Positions 1-6,933 of a stretch of 19,578 nt of DNA are shown here, one piece after another; position 1 is the stretch's first letter, and each line of letters begins with the position of its first letter. This stretch comes from Chthonomonas sp. UBA2391 (GTDB lineage: Bacteria > Armatimonadota > Fimbriimonadia > Fimbriimonadales > Fimbriimonadaceae), in contig DDSL01000128.1 of assembly GCA_002343825.1 (NCBI GenBank), positions 1 through 19,578 on the forward strand. Reading direction: 5' to 3'. The notes under the pieces are model-generated. The model searched no databases, was not told the DNA's origin, and was given only the letters and a program-made list of their open reading frames with translations. The translations under genes and the position numbers were made by a program.

Positions 1-8
1 CCAATCCC

Positions 9-45
9 GACCCAGGGGCCCCGAGGCTCCGCCTCGCCCTGGGTC
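9..45. repeat. GC-rich imperfect inverted repeat (hairpin)
   Basis: Outer arms GACCCAGGG (9-17) and CCCTGGGTC (37-45) are perfect complements. Inner arms GAGGC (23-27) and GCCTC (31-35) also pair, leaving an asymmetric internal loop. There is no T-run on either side, so this is not a classical intrinsic terminator on the evidence visible. It could be a cruciform, a dispersed palindromic element or the end of a transcription unit beyond the left edge. No second copy was noticed in the window. Confidence 0.45.
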
Positions 46-60
46 CCGCCCCCGGTCGCC

Positions 61-96
61 GGAAAAGAATGGCCCCTCCACCCAAGCGGAGGGGCC
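61..96 (-). terminator. Rho-independent terminator of ndk
   Basis: Nine-base perfect stem GGCCCCTCC (71-79) / GGAGGGGCC (88-96) with an 8-base loop. Read on the minus strand it starts 16 bases after the ndk stop and is followed by ATTCTTTTCC, a T-rich tail. Position, stem and tail fit an intrinsic terminator for ndk. Confidence 0.8.
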
Positions 97-112
97 ACGG
101 CTCATCCGGGGT

Positions 113-529
113 TTAGCTCGGCAGGCCTTCGCTGAACCAGAGTCCGAGTTCGCGGGCGGCGGCTTCGGGGTCGCTGCTGCTGTGGGTCAGGTTGTCGTCG
201 ATGGTGAGGGCAAAGTCGCCGCGGACGGTACCCGGGGTCGCTTCCAGCGGGTTCGTGGCTCCCATCATCGTGCGGATCGCCTTCACGGCATTGGTGCCAC
301 TCACCGCCATGGCCACGATCGGGCCGCTGGTCAGATAGTCGCAGACATCCTTGAAGAACGGGCGCTCACGGTGCTCGGAATAGTGCTCCTCTACGGTGGC
401 ACGGTCGGCGACGATCAACTTCAGTCCGGCGACCTTCAGGCCTCGGGCTTCAATGCGGCGCGTAATTTCGCCGATGAGGTTGCGCTGCACCCCGCCCGGC
501 TTGATCAAAACAAGAGTCGTTTCGCTCAT
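113..529 (-). CDS. ndk: Nucleoside diphosphate kinase
   Basis: Transfers the gamma-phosphate of NTPs (mainly ATP) to NDPs through a phosphohistidine, balancing nucleotide pools in the cytoplasm. The 138-residue protein is of normal family length. Visible landmarks are the lysine of the N-terminal IKP motif (K10), Tyr50, RPFF, Arg86 before GATNP, PGTVRGDF (98-106) and the catalytic histidine H116 in NLTHSSSD. Two usually conserved spots differ: KPD is KPGG, and the residues after the histidine read SSSD rather than the common GSDS/ASDS. All residues known to contact nucleotide or carry phosphate are still present, so it is probably active. The start chosen is the ATG before SETTLVLIKP; longer in-frame starts would add a non-homologous leader. 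It diverges from prfB and has its own terminator. Confidence 0.95.
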   Translation of the reverse strand: MSETTLVLIKPGGVQRNLIGEITRRIEARGLKVAGLKLIVADRATVEEHYSEHRERPFFKDVCDYLTSGPIVAMAVSGTNAVKAIRTMMGATNPLEATPGTVRGDFALTIDDNLTHSSSDPEAAARELGLWFSEGLPS

Positions 530-540
530 GGTCCGGGGCA

Positions 541-571
541 AGAGGATACCTGCCCTTTGCCGGTATCCTCT
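541..571. promoter_or_regulatory. Perfect 10-bp inverted repeat in the ndk/prfB divergent promoter region
   Basis: AGAGGATACC (541-550) and GGTATCCTCT (562-571) are exact complements separated by 11 bases. Each arm places a TATCCT box 12-13 bases before a start codon, reading towards ndk on minus and prfB on plus. The arms may simply be two divergent -10 boxes, or a shared operator for both genes. No convincing -35 hexamer is seen on either side. Confidence 0.55.
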
Positions 572-581
572 GAAGCATCTT

Positions 582-1694
582 ATGCTCACCCTCGAGCAAC
601 AACAAGCCCTTACCGAGGCCCGCTCCCGATTGCAGTCGATCGCCGCTCACCTGGATCGACCGCGTCTTCGTAAGCAGATCGACGAACTCAACACCCAACA
701 AGAAGACCCCAACTTCTGGAGCGATCCTTCCGCCGCCAACAAAACTCTCCAAAAACTGAGTCGGCTCAAGAACACACTCCAGCCCTTCGAAGCCCTCGAG
801 AAAACGAGTCACGATGTCTACGAGCTCTACGACATGCTCAAGCTCGAGCCCAACGAGGAGTTCGAAAAAGAGGCCGACGAGATGGCCCTCCAGTTCCTCA
901 AGGATTTAGATGCCTATGAGCTACAGACTCTGCTAAGTGGGGAGTTCGACGACCGCAACGCCTTGCTCGAAGTGAATGCCGGAGCGGGCGGAAGCGAAGC
1001 CTGTGACTGGGCCAGCATCCTCTACCGCATGTACATGCGGTGGGCCGAGGAGAAGAAGTACAAGATCGAGCTTCTCAGCGAGACCCCCGGGGACGTGGTC
1101 GGATATCGCAGTGTCCAGATCATGATCAGCGGACCGAACGCCTACGGCTATCTCAAGAGCGAGAACGGCGTTCATCGGCTGGTCCGGATTTCGCCCTTTG
1201 ATGCCAATGCCCGGCGCCACACCTCCTTCGCCAAGGTCGAAGTCCTGCCCGAGGTGGATGAAGCGGAAGTCAACATCAACCCCGACGACCTCAAGGTCGA
1301 GACCCTGCGGGCCGGGGGAGCCGGTGGTCAGCACGTCAACAAGACGGAATCCGCCGTCCGGATCACCCACATCCCCACCGGGATCGTGGTTCAATGCCAG
1401 AACGAGAGAAGCCAACACAAGAACCGGGCCAGTGCGATGTCGGTTTTGGCCGCCCGACTCATCGAAGTTCAACGGGCCGAAAGCGCCGAAAAGATGCGGA
1501 CGATGATGGTGAGCGGGCCGGCCGAATGGGGACGCCAGATCCGCAGCTACGTGATGCAACCCTACACCATGGTCAAGGATCACCGAACGGGGCACGAAAC
1601 GGCCAACGTGACCGGGGTCATGGATGGCGGCATCGACGGGTTTATCGAAGCGTTCCTCAAGAAGCCACCCCAGGGCGATGAATTTATCGAGTAG
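582..1694 (+). CDS. prfB: Peptide chain release factor 2
   Basis: Class I release factor that recognises UGA and UAA in the ribosomal A site and triggers peptidyl-tRNA hydrolysis. The 370-residue product matches the usual RF2 length. It shows the SPF stop-codon recognition tripeptide (204-206, in VRISPFDANARRHTSF), which identifies RF2 rather than RF1, and the GGQ catalytic motif (248-250, in RAGGAGGQHVNKTESAVR). The ATG at 582 gives MLTLEQQQALTEAR, a normal RF2 N-terminus; the open frame reaches further upstream but only with unrelated sequence overlapping ndk. The common autoregulatory +1 frameshift (CUU UGA) around codon 26 is absent: the frame runs without interruption through the corresponding HLDRPRLRKQ region. 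No Shine-Dalgarno sequence is evident; a TATCCT box lies 12 bases upstream. uvrA follows after 35 bases. Confidence 0.95.
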   Translation: MLTLEQQQALTEARSRLQSIAAHLDRPRLRKQIDELNTQQEDPNFWSDPSAANKTLQKLSRLKNTLQPFEALEKTSHDVYELYDMLKLEPNEEFEKEADEMALQFLKDLDAYELQTLLSGEFDDRNALLEVNAGAGGSEACDWASILYRMYMRWAEEKKYKIELLSETPGDVVGYRSVQIMISGPNAYGYLKSENGVHRLVRISPFDANARRHTSFAKVEVLPEVDEAEVNINPDDLKVETLRAGGAGGQHVNKTESAVRITHIPTGIVVQCQNERSQHKNRASAMSVLAARLIEVQRAESAEKMRTMMVSGPAEWGRQIRSYVMQPYTMVKDHRTGHETANVTGVMDGGIDGFIEAFLKKPPQGDEFIE

Positions 1695-1713
1695 ATTCCT
1701 GTCTACTCCTATC

Positions 1714-1729
1714 AGGTAACTTAGACACG
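1714..1729 (+). promoter_or_regulatory. Possible -10 box TAACTT just upstream of the uvrA start
   Basis: TAACTT (1717-1722) ends 7 bases before the ATG, a spacing typical of leaderless transcripts. The overlapping AGGTAA (1714-1719) could alternatively act as a weak ribosome-binding site for read-through from prfB. A similar AGGTAA/TAAGAT arrangement precedes the next gene. No -35 box is evident. Confidence 0.3.
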
Positions 1730-3670
1730 ATGGCGCAAGACAAGATCGTGGTGGTGGGGGCGAGGGAAAACAACCTCAAGAACATCACGATTGAGATTCC
1801 TCGGGACAAGTTGGTTGTGATCACAGGGCTCAGCGGAAGCGGGAAATCTTCCCTCGCTTTCGACACGATCTATGCCGAGGGGCAACGTCGTTACGTCGAA
1901 AGCCTGAGCGCCTACGCCCGGCAGTTCCTCGGCCAGATGGACAAACCCGATGTGGACCATGTCGAGGGGCTTTCGCCAGCGATCTCGATCGACCAAAAGA
2001 GCGCGAGCAAGAACCCCCGCTCGACCGTCGGCACGGTGACCGAGATCTACGACTATCTGCGGATTCTCTTTGCCCGGGTCGGAACGCCGATGTGCCCCAA
2101 TGGTCACGGCCCAATCGTCCGCCAAAGCACCGACCAGATCATCGAAGCAGCCGAAAAGCTTCCCGAAGGAACCAAGATTCAAGTCCTTGCTCCTCTCGTC
2201 CGCGGCCGAAAAGGGGAATACAAGTCGGTCATCCAAGATGTTGCGAAGGCCGGGTACGTCCGGGTCCGGGTTGATGGCGAGATCTACGAAGTCACCGACG
2301 ACATTCCGATGGACCGCTATAAGCAACACACCATCGAAGTTGTGGTGGACCGACTCGTGCAAAAGGCGGGGATCGAGCGCCGACTCGCCGATAGCATCGA
2401 GAACGCCCTCAAGATGGGTAAAGGAATGGTCAGCATCGCCCACGATGGACCCGAAGGCCAGGGCGAGATGCTGTTTAGCGAAGCCTATGCCTGCGCCGAT
2501 TGCGGATTCAGCATGCCCGAGCTCGAGCCGCGGATGTTCAGCTTCAATTCGCCCTATGGTGCATGCCCCGAATGCAGCGGCCTCGGGACCAAGACCGAAT
2601 TCGACCCCGACCTGCTGATTCCCGACCCCCGGATCCCCCTGAGAGCCGGGGCGATCGCGCCGTTTGTCTATAAGAGCGGCGAGACCAAGGACTGGTGGCC
2701 GGAACTTCTCGATGGATTGGGGCGCGCGGCCGGATTCGATGCCAGCCGTCCGGTGCGGGAGCTCTCCCCGATCGACCTTCAGGCCGTCATGAACGGATGG
2801 CCCGAACCCATCACCGTGATCCTGCGCGCTGGGAGCCGCGAGCGCAAGATCAACACCACGTGGGAAGGCGTCATCAACCACCTGCGCAAGAAGTACGACG
2901 GCACCGAGAGCGAGTGGGTCAAGCAGGACTTGGAACAATACATGAGCACCAAGCCCTGCCCCGAGTGTGGAGGTCGGCGGCTAAAGCCGGAAGCTCTGAT
3001 GGTCCTCATCGATGGCAAGGGGATCTCGGACGTGACCGCGATGCCGGTGGACCAGGCGACCCAGTTCTTCGAAGAGCTCCCTCCTCGCCTGAATCAACGA
3101 CAGATGACCATCGCCGAACGAGCGGTCAAAGAAATCCAAGAGCGACTGAGTTTCTTGCTGAATGTCGGTCTCGGCTACCTCACCCTCGATCGGAATGCCC
3201 GCACACTCAGCGGTGGGGAGGCGCAGCGAATCCGGCTTGCGACGCAGATCGGGTCTGGCCTGATGGGGTGTTTGTATATCCTCGATGAACCGAGCATCGG
3301 GCTCCATCAGCGGGATAACCGAAAGCTGATCGATACCCTCGTTCGCCTCCGCGAACTCGGCAACACGGTCCTGGTGGTCGAACACGATGAGGAGACGATG
3401 CTCGCGGCCGACTGGCTGATCGACCTCGGCCCCGGGGCCGGAGAACACGGCGGCGAAGTCGTCAATCAAGGCCCGGTCGAAGAGTTCCTTAAGCGGGATT
3501 CGCCCACCGCCAAGTTCCTGAGCGGCCGAGAAAAGATCGAGATTCCAGCTGAGCGGCGGCCACCTCGGGCTCCGAACCCCTTGGAATCCCCTACCTTGGC
3601 GGCGGTTCAGGTGGAGGCGCCCCCGGCGCCCAAGCCAAAACGCGGCCGGGCCAAGGCAGCGGCCAAGTAG
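1730..3670 (+). CDS. uvrA: Half-length UvrA: N-terminal ABC module only
   Basis: UvrA is the damage sensor of nucleotide excision repair; normal UvrA has about 940 residues and two ABC ATPase modules. This 646-residue protein has the first module complete: Walker A GLSGSGKS (33-40), the UvrB-binding region (about 125-250), a zinc module with CADC (255-258) and CPEC (279-282), the insertion domain with CPEC (410-413), signature LSGGEAQRIRLA (493-504), Walker B LYILDEPSIG (515-524) and the switch region VVEHDEE. Homology ends near FLSGREKIEIPAERR (597-610), where the second module should begin with another GARENNLK and Walker A. Instead there is a Pro/Ala tail ending in a basic KPKRGRAKAAAK. 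No second module follows in any frame, because an ABC permease begins 20 bases later. It may act as a homodimer, pair with a separately encoded C-half, or be a truncated remnant. The intact motifs argue against decay. Confidence 0.9.
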   Translation: MAQDKIVVVGARENNLKNITIEIPRDKLVVITGLSGSGKSSLAFDTIYAEGQRRYVESLSAYARQFLGQMDKPDVDHVEGLSPAISIDQKSASKNPRSTVGTVTEIYDYLRILFARVGTPMCPNGHGPIVRQSTDQIIEAAEKLPEGTKIQVLAPLVRGRKGEYKSVIQDVAKAGYVRVRVDGEIYEVTDDIPMDRYKQHTIEVVVDRLVQKAGIERRLADSIENALKMGKGMVSIAHDGPEGQGEMLFSEAYACADCGFSMPELEPRMFSFNSPYGACPECSGLGTKTEFDPDLLIPDPRIPLRAGAIAPFVYKSGETKDWWPELLDGLGRAAGFDASRPVRELSPIDLQAVMNGWPEPITVILRAGSRERKINTTWEGVINHLRKKYDGTESEWVKQDLEQYMSTKPCPECGGRRLKPEALMVLIDGKGISDVTAMPVDQATQFFEELPPRLNQRQMTIAERAVKEIQERLSFLLNVGLGYLTLDRNARTLSGGEAQRIRLATQIGSGLMGCLYILDEPSIGLHQRDNRKLIDTLVRLRELGNTVLVVEHDEETMLAADWLIDLGPGAGEHGGEVVNQGPVEEFLKRDSPTAKFLSGREKIEIPAERRPPRAPNPLESPTLAAVQVEAPPAPKPKRGRAKAAAK

Positions 3671-3672
3671 AA

Positions 3673-3690
3673 AGGTAAGATCGGCCTGCA
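3673..3690 (+). promoter_or_regulatory. Possible -10 box TAAGAT before the oppB-like gene
   Basis: TAAGAT (3676-3681) lies 9 bases before the TTG start at 3691, and overlaps AGGTAA (3673-3678). The arrangement resembles that before uvrA. It could be a short-leader promoter or a weak ribosome-binding site for translation on a shared uvrA transcript. No good -35 box is seen. Confidence 0.25.
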
Positions 3691-4641
3691 TTGAAGCTTG
3701 CGCGCCCCCTTGCGGCTCGGATCCTTTTTGGGCTGTTGAGCCTGATTTTTGTCTCGTTCATCACGTTTCTGGCGGCAGAACTTGCTCCCGGAGATGCCGC
3801 CGATGTGTTGGCCGGGGAGAAGGCCACCGTTGAGACAAAGCAACGGATCCGTGAAGAGATGGGCCTCGATCGACCGTGGCTGGAGCGCTACGGGAGCTTT
3901 CTTGTCGGAGCCGCACGTTTTGATTTCGGCGAGAGCTACGTCGGGACTCGGGAACCGGTCATTGATAGCATCAAGCGCACCCTGCCCATGACCTTGCGGA
4001 TCGCTTTTTGGTCGATCCTGCTCGCGGCGGTGGTCGCCCTAACCCTCGGCACCTTGGCCGCGATCTATGAGAACCGGTGGGTGGATCAACTTGTTTTGGC
4101 CTTCTCGACCCTCGGGGTCACGTTGCCGAACTTTGTGCTGGCTCCGGTGCTCGTGCTGATCTTTGCCCTCCAGCTCGATGTTCTCCCGACGACGTGGGAG
4201 CAAAATCGGGTTGCGCCGGATTTCTATTATCTGGTGTTACCGGTCGTGATTCTCTCTCTGCGACCCATGGCGACGCTAACCAGGCTGGCCCGGGCGAGCA
4301 TGATCGACACGCTGCACCAAGAGTTCATCCGCTTGGCGATCGCCAAAGGAGTTCCGCCGCTGAGGCTCTATCTCAAGCACGGGTTACGCAATTCCATGCT
4401 TCCCGTCGTGACCGCTCTCGGGACGAGTTTTGGATTCCTGCTGACTGGATCCTTCGTCATCGAGACAGCCTTCGCCCTTCCGGGTGTGGGACGATTGGCC
4501 ATCGAATCCATCCAGCGGCGCGACGAGCCAACGATCCAGGCGACGACCTTGGTCGCCGGAGCTCTGTTCGTCCTCGTCAATCTGCTGGTTGACTTGATTC
4601 AGCCCCTCTTGGATCCGCGCATCCGGGAGAGCCAGATATGA
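3691..4641 (+). CDS. Oligopeptide-type ABC transporter permease (DppB/OppB family)
   Basis: Integral membrane subunit of an ABC importer of the peptide/nickel class. The 316-residue length, the N-terminal ARILFGLLSLIFVSFITFLAAELAPGD (first membrane helix and conserved PGD) and the EAA-like cytoplasmic loop EFIRLAIAKGVPPLRLYLKHGLRNSMLP (about 211-238), which docks on the ATPase, are diagnostic of DppB-type permeases. About six membrane helices are visible, including TLRIAFWSILLAAVVALTLG and LLVDLIQPLLDPRIR at the end. Translation starts with TTG at 3691, 20 bases after the uvrA stop; no upstream ATG fits. The stop overlaps the next start by ATGA, so the two permeases are translationally coupled. 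No binding protein or ATPase lies beside them, so the substrate cannot be deduced. Confidence 0.92.
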   Translation: MKLARPLAARILFGLLSLIFVSFITFLAAELAPGDAADVLAGEKATVETKQRIREEMGLDRPWLERYGSFLVGAARFDFGESYVGTREPVIDSIKRTLPMTLRIAFWSILLAAVVALTLGTLAAIYENRWVDQLVLAFSTLGVTLPNFVLAPVLVLIFALQLDVLPTTWEQNRVAPDFYYLVLPVVILSLRPMATLTRLARASMIDTLHQEFIRLAIAKGVPPLRLYLKHGLRNSMLPVVTALGTSFGFLLTGSFVIETAFALPGVGRLAIESIQRRDEPTIQATTLVAGALFVLVNLLVDLIQPLLDPRIRESQI

Positions 4642-5471
4642 GGAAGCTGGGCTGGCTTTTCCGGATCGCGTTCGGATTTCTGATCCTGCTCGTGATCCTG
4701 GCCGTGATCGGGCCCGCGATCTCGCACCCTCCTTTCGAGCGGGTTGGTGGTCCTTACCTGCCTCCGAGTGGCGAGTTTTGGCTTGGCACCGACGACCAGG
4801 GCCGCGATGTCTTCTCTCGACTTTGCTACGGGGCTCGGGTCTCGCTTGGAATCGGATTTGCCGTGCAAGCTCTCGCTTTGGTGATTGGGATTGGCCTTGG
4901 CGTGACGGCTGTCTTTGGGCCCAAGTGGTTGCGCAGCCCGATCTTGCGATTGACCGATGCGATGTTCGCCTTTCCCGATGTCCTCCTCGCGATCCTCATT
5001 ATTGGGGTCTGGTCGGCGACATCCGCGGCACAGAGCTTGGTAGCGGTGGTGGTCTCCTTGGCGATCACTGCCTGGCCAACGGTCGTTCGATTGGTAAAAA
5101 CCCAGGTCGCGGCCTATAAGGATCGAGAGTTCGTCATCGCGAGTCGGGCGCTGGGGGCGAGTACTTTCTACACTGTCACCCGGCATGTGCTGCCCCACCT
5201 CTGGGGGACGCTTTTGGCGATCAGCATCGTGGACTTGGCCGGGATTATCCTTGCCGAGAGCGCCCTGAGCTTCTTGGGGATTGGAGTTCAACCGCCGGTG
5301 CCGAGCTGGGGAAGCATGATCAACCAAGCCCGACAAGAGATGGCGGGGTATCCGATCCTGTTGCTCTGGCCGTGCCTTGTGCTCAGCTTGGCGATCTTCT
5401 CCCTTAACTTCGTCGGAGAGGGTCTGAGATCACTCACTCAACCGAAAAGCCGTACCAACGCCAAGTCCTAA
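4638..5471 (+). CDS. Oligopeptide-type ABC transporter permease (DppC/OppC family)
   Basis: Partner permease of the preceding gene, forming the heterodimeric membrane channel of a peptide-class importer. The 277-residue protein has the OppC pattern: one N-terminal helix (FRIAFGFLILLVILAVIGPAI), the periplasmic signature HPPFERVGGPYLPPSGEFWLGTDDQGRDVFSRLCYGARVSL in which GTDxxGRDxxSRL is family-defining, and the EAA loop EFVIASRALGASTFYTVTRHVLPHLWG. The ATG at 4638 overlaps the previous TGA and is preceded by GGAGAG, a fair Shine-Dalgarno sequence. The protein ends with the usual LNFVGEGLRSLTQPK. Solute-binding protein and ATPase subunits are not present in this window, so the system must borrow them from elsewhere. 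Confidence 0.93.
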   Translation: MRKLGWLFRIAFGFLILLVILAVIGPAISHPPFERVGGPYLPPSGEFWLGTDDQGRDVFSRLCYGARVSLGIGFAVQALALVIGIGLGVTAVFGPKWLRSPILRLTDAMFAFPDVLLAILIIGVWSATSAAQSLVAVVVSLAITAWPTVVRLVKTQVAAYKDREFVIASRALGASTFYTVTRHVLPHLWGTLLAISIVDLAGIILAESALSFLGIGVQPPVPSWGSMINQARQEMAGYPILLLWPCLVLSLAIFSLNFVGEGLRSLTQPKSRTNAKS

Positions 5472-5499
5472 AAAATTGCGAAAATCCTCACAGGACCCC

Positions 5500-5529
5500 T
5501 TGCAAAGGTAGACATGTATTTACTAAAAT
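5500..5529 (+). promoter_or_regulatory. Sigma-70-type promoter of the SnoaL-like/Gfo unit
   Basis: TTGCAA (5500-5505) and TAAAAT (5524-5529) are separated by 18 bases. The leader to the ATG at 5569 would be about 33 bases and contains AAGGA, a Shine-Dalgarno-like sequence 8 bases before the start. Another TTGCAA -35-like box appears in the lipoprotein promoter in this window. Confidence 0.6.
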
Positions 5530-5568
5530 GATCTTAGTCGGTCTGCGAATCGACAAGGAACATCAACC

Positions 5569-5928
5569 ATGAACAGTACGGAAGTCGGCACCAAGCTTGT
5601 CGCCTGGTTCAACGAAGGCAAGTTCGAAGAGATCTACAGCAACCTCTACTCCCCAGACATTCTGAGCGTCGAAGCAAGCGGCGAACAGCGCGAGTACAAG
5701 GGGATGGCGGCGATCCAAGCCAAGAACGAGTGGTGGGAAGCCACCTACGAGACTCACTCAATGGTCGGGACGGGTCCCTACCCCCACGGCGACGATCTGT
5801 TCGCTGTTCGCTACCAGATCGACGTGACCGAGAAGGCCTCCGGCAACCGGTTCCCAATGGACGAAGTTGGGGTCTATAAGGTCGCCGACGGCAAGATCGT
5901 CGAAGAACGCTTCTTCTACGGAGAGTAA
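5569..5928 (+). CDS. NTF2/SnoaL-like small protein
   Basis: A 119-residue alpha+beta cone-fold protein of the NTF2-like superfamily (SnoaL-like type). The pattern is typical: an N-terminal helix VGTKLVAWFNEGKFEEIYSNLYSPDILSVE, then YKGMAAIQAKNEWW, and a sheet with FAVRYQIDVTEK, FPMDEVGVYKVADGKIVEERFFYGE at the C-terminus. Family members range from ring cyclases and ketosteroid isomerases to ligand-binding proteins without catalysis, so no reaction can be assigned. It is cytoplasmic, with no signal peptide. The ATG follows AAGGA at good spacing. The oxidoreductase gene starts 10 bases after the stop, implying co-transcription and a possibly shared pathway. Confidence 0.85.
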   Translation: MNSTEVGTKLVAWFNEGKFEEIYSNLYSPDILSVEASGEQREYKGMAAIQAKNEWWEATYETHSMVGTGPYPHGDDLFAVRYQIDVTEKASGNRFPMDEVGVYKVADGKIVEERFFYGE

Positions 5929-5938
5929 GCTTTAGGCG

Positions 5939-6916
5939 ATGGAAAAAGTTCGGTTTGGGGTCATCGGGTGCGGAGGAATCACCCACTGGCATATGGAGAC
6001 GCTGTTTCAGCGTCCCGAGGCGGAAATCGTCGCTCTCTGTGACCCTGATCCGGGCATGATCGAAAGGTGCCGCGCCAAATTCCCCGCGCTGGCGTCGGTT
6101 CCTTCCTATCCGGGCACGGCGCCGGTTTACGAGATCCATAAGCCCGATGGGGTGCTCATCTGTTCGCCGCACAAGTATCACGCGGATCAAATCGTCGAGG
6201 CCTTCGCAAACGGCGTTCACGTCTTCTGCGAGAAGCCACTGGTCCACGACCTCGACGAGATCAAGCTGGTCACCGAAGCACGCGACAAGTCGGGCAAGAT
6301 CGGAATGCTCGGCTATCAGCGCCACCTCCAGGGCGAGTTCGTGATGGTCCGAGAGATCATGGAGTCCGGTCGCTATGGTGCCTTCCAACAGATGCACACC
6401 CTGCTCTGCCAGAACTGGAAACGGGCCACAGCCAACTCGTGGCGTCAGGTCCCCGAACTCTCATGCGGAGGGATGCTCAACGACTCGGGAAGCCACCTTG
6501 TCGATGTCCTGCTCTGGACCACCGGGCGCAAGGCCAAAACCGTCCAGGCTCGCACGGACAATCGAGGGACCCCGGTCGATATCAACAGCACTGTCCAGGT
6601 CGAGTTCGAAGGAGGCGGGATTGGGTCGATTTCGATCTTTGGCGACGCCCCCCTTTGGTACGAGGAAACGACTTGGGCCTTTGATGAGGCCACGCTCCTT
6701 CTCCGCGATGGTCAGCTCACGGTTCACGAGAACGGTGGGCGGCGGTGGAAGACGGAAAACCTGCCCGGCAAGGGTTCTCCGAGCCAACACTTCTTGGATG
6801 TCATTCTTGGCAAGTCTGAGCTCGCCTGTGGATTCGAGCACGGAAAAGCAGTAGTTGAGCTGACCGCCGGGGCCTACTGGTCGGCGGCCAATGGCGGTCA
6901 GCCTGTCGCTCTCTAG
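5939..6916 (+). CDS. Gfo/Idh/MocA-family NAD(P)-dependent oxidoreductase
   Basis: A 325-residue member of the glucose-fructose oxidoreductase/inositol dehydrogenase family, which oxidises or reduces hydroxyl groups on sugars, inositols and related compounds. The N-terminal Rossmann fold begins with RFGVIGCGGITHWH (5-18), followed by the acidic end of beta-2 (CDPDP, 34-38) that usually favours NAD(H). The catalytic EKP motif is at 98-100 (VFCEKPL), and the second active-site block is GGMLNDSGSHLVDVLLW (177-193) with the expected Asp and His. The C-terminal half is a beta-sheet domain that sets substrate choice. It is cytoplasmic, with no Tat signal. Transcription is shared with the SnoaL-like gene 10 bases upstream. 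Substrate unknown. It converges with the next gene, stops 6 bases apart. Confidence 0.93.
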   Translation: MEKVRFGVIGCGGITHWHMETLFQRPEAEIVALCDPDPGMIERCRAKFPALASVPSYPGTAPVYEIHKPDGVLICSPHKYHADQIVEAFANGVHVFCEKPLVHDLDEIKLVTEARDKSGKIGMLGYQRHLQGEFVMVREIMESGRYGAFQQMHTLLCQNWKRATANSWRQVPELSCGGMLNDSGSHLVDVLLWTTGRKAKTVQARTDNRGTPVDINSTVQVEFEGGGIGSISIFGDAPLWYEETTWAFDEATLLLRDGQLTVHENGGRRWKTENLPGKGSPSQHFLDVILGKSELACGFEHGKAVVELTAGAYWSAANGGQPVAL

Positions 6917-6933
6917 TCGGCATTAGCGCCGAC
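6916..6933. terminator. Small stem-loop between convergent genes
   Basis: GTCGGC (6916-6921) pairs with GCCGAC (6928-6933) around a 6-base loop. The element overlaps the last base of the oxidoreductase stop and contains the stop of the minus-strand gene. There is no T-run, so it is at best a weak bidirectional terminator or a transcript-end stabiliser. Confidence 0.3.

Noticed and set aside
396..581. N-terminal extension of prfB back to 396
   Set aside because: The extra 62 codons overlap ndk on the other strand and have no RF2 homology; the normal RF2 N-terminus begins at the ATG at 582.
933..1595. Long minus-strand open frame opposite prfB
   Set aside because: It is a codon-bias shadow of the GC-rich prfB gene; the product is of low complexity and has no recognisable motif.
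1691..1706. GTAGA/TCTAC small inverted repeat after prfB as a terminator
   Set aside because: Only five pairs, AT-rich and without a T-run; too weak to support termination.
1721..2938. 405-codon minus-strand open frame opposite uvrA
   Set aside because: It mirrors the conserved UvrA frame; the translated protein looks random, without motifs or a plausible start context.
3668..3690. Frameshift or stop mutation having cut off a UvrA second module
   Set aside because: No UvrA-like sequence is seen in any frame downstream; an unrelated permease gene starts 20 bases after the stop.
4599..5336. Minus-strand open frame opposite the OppC-like gene
   Set aside because: The product is rich in charged and Pro residues, typical of the antisense of membrane-protein genes; no motifs.
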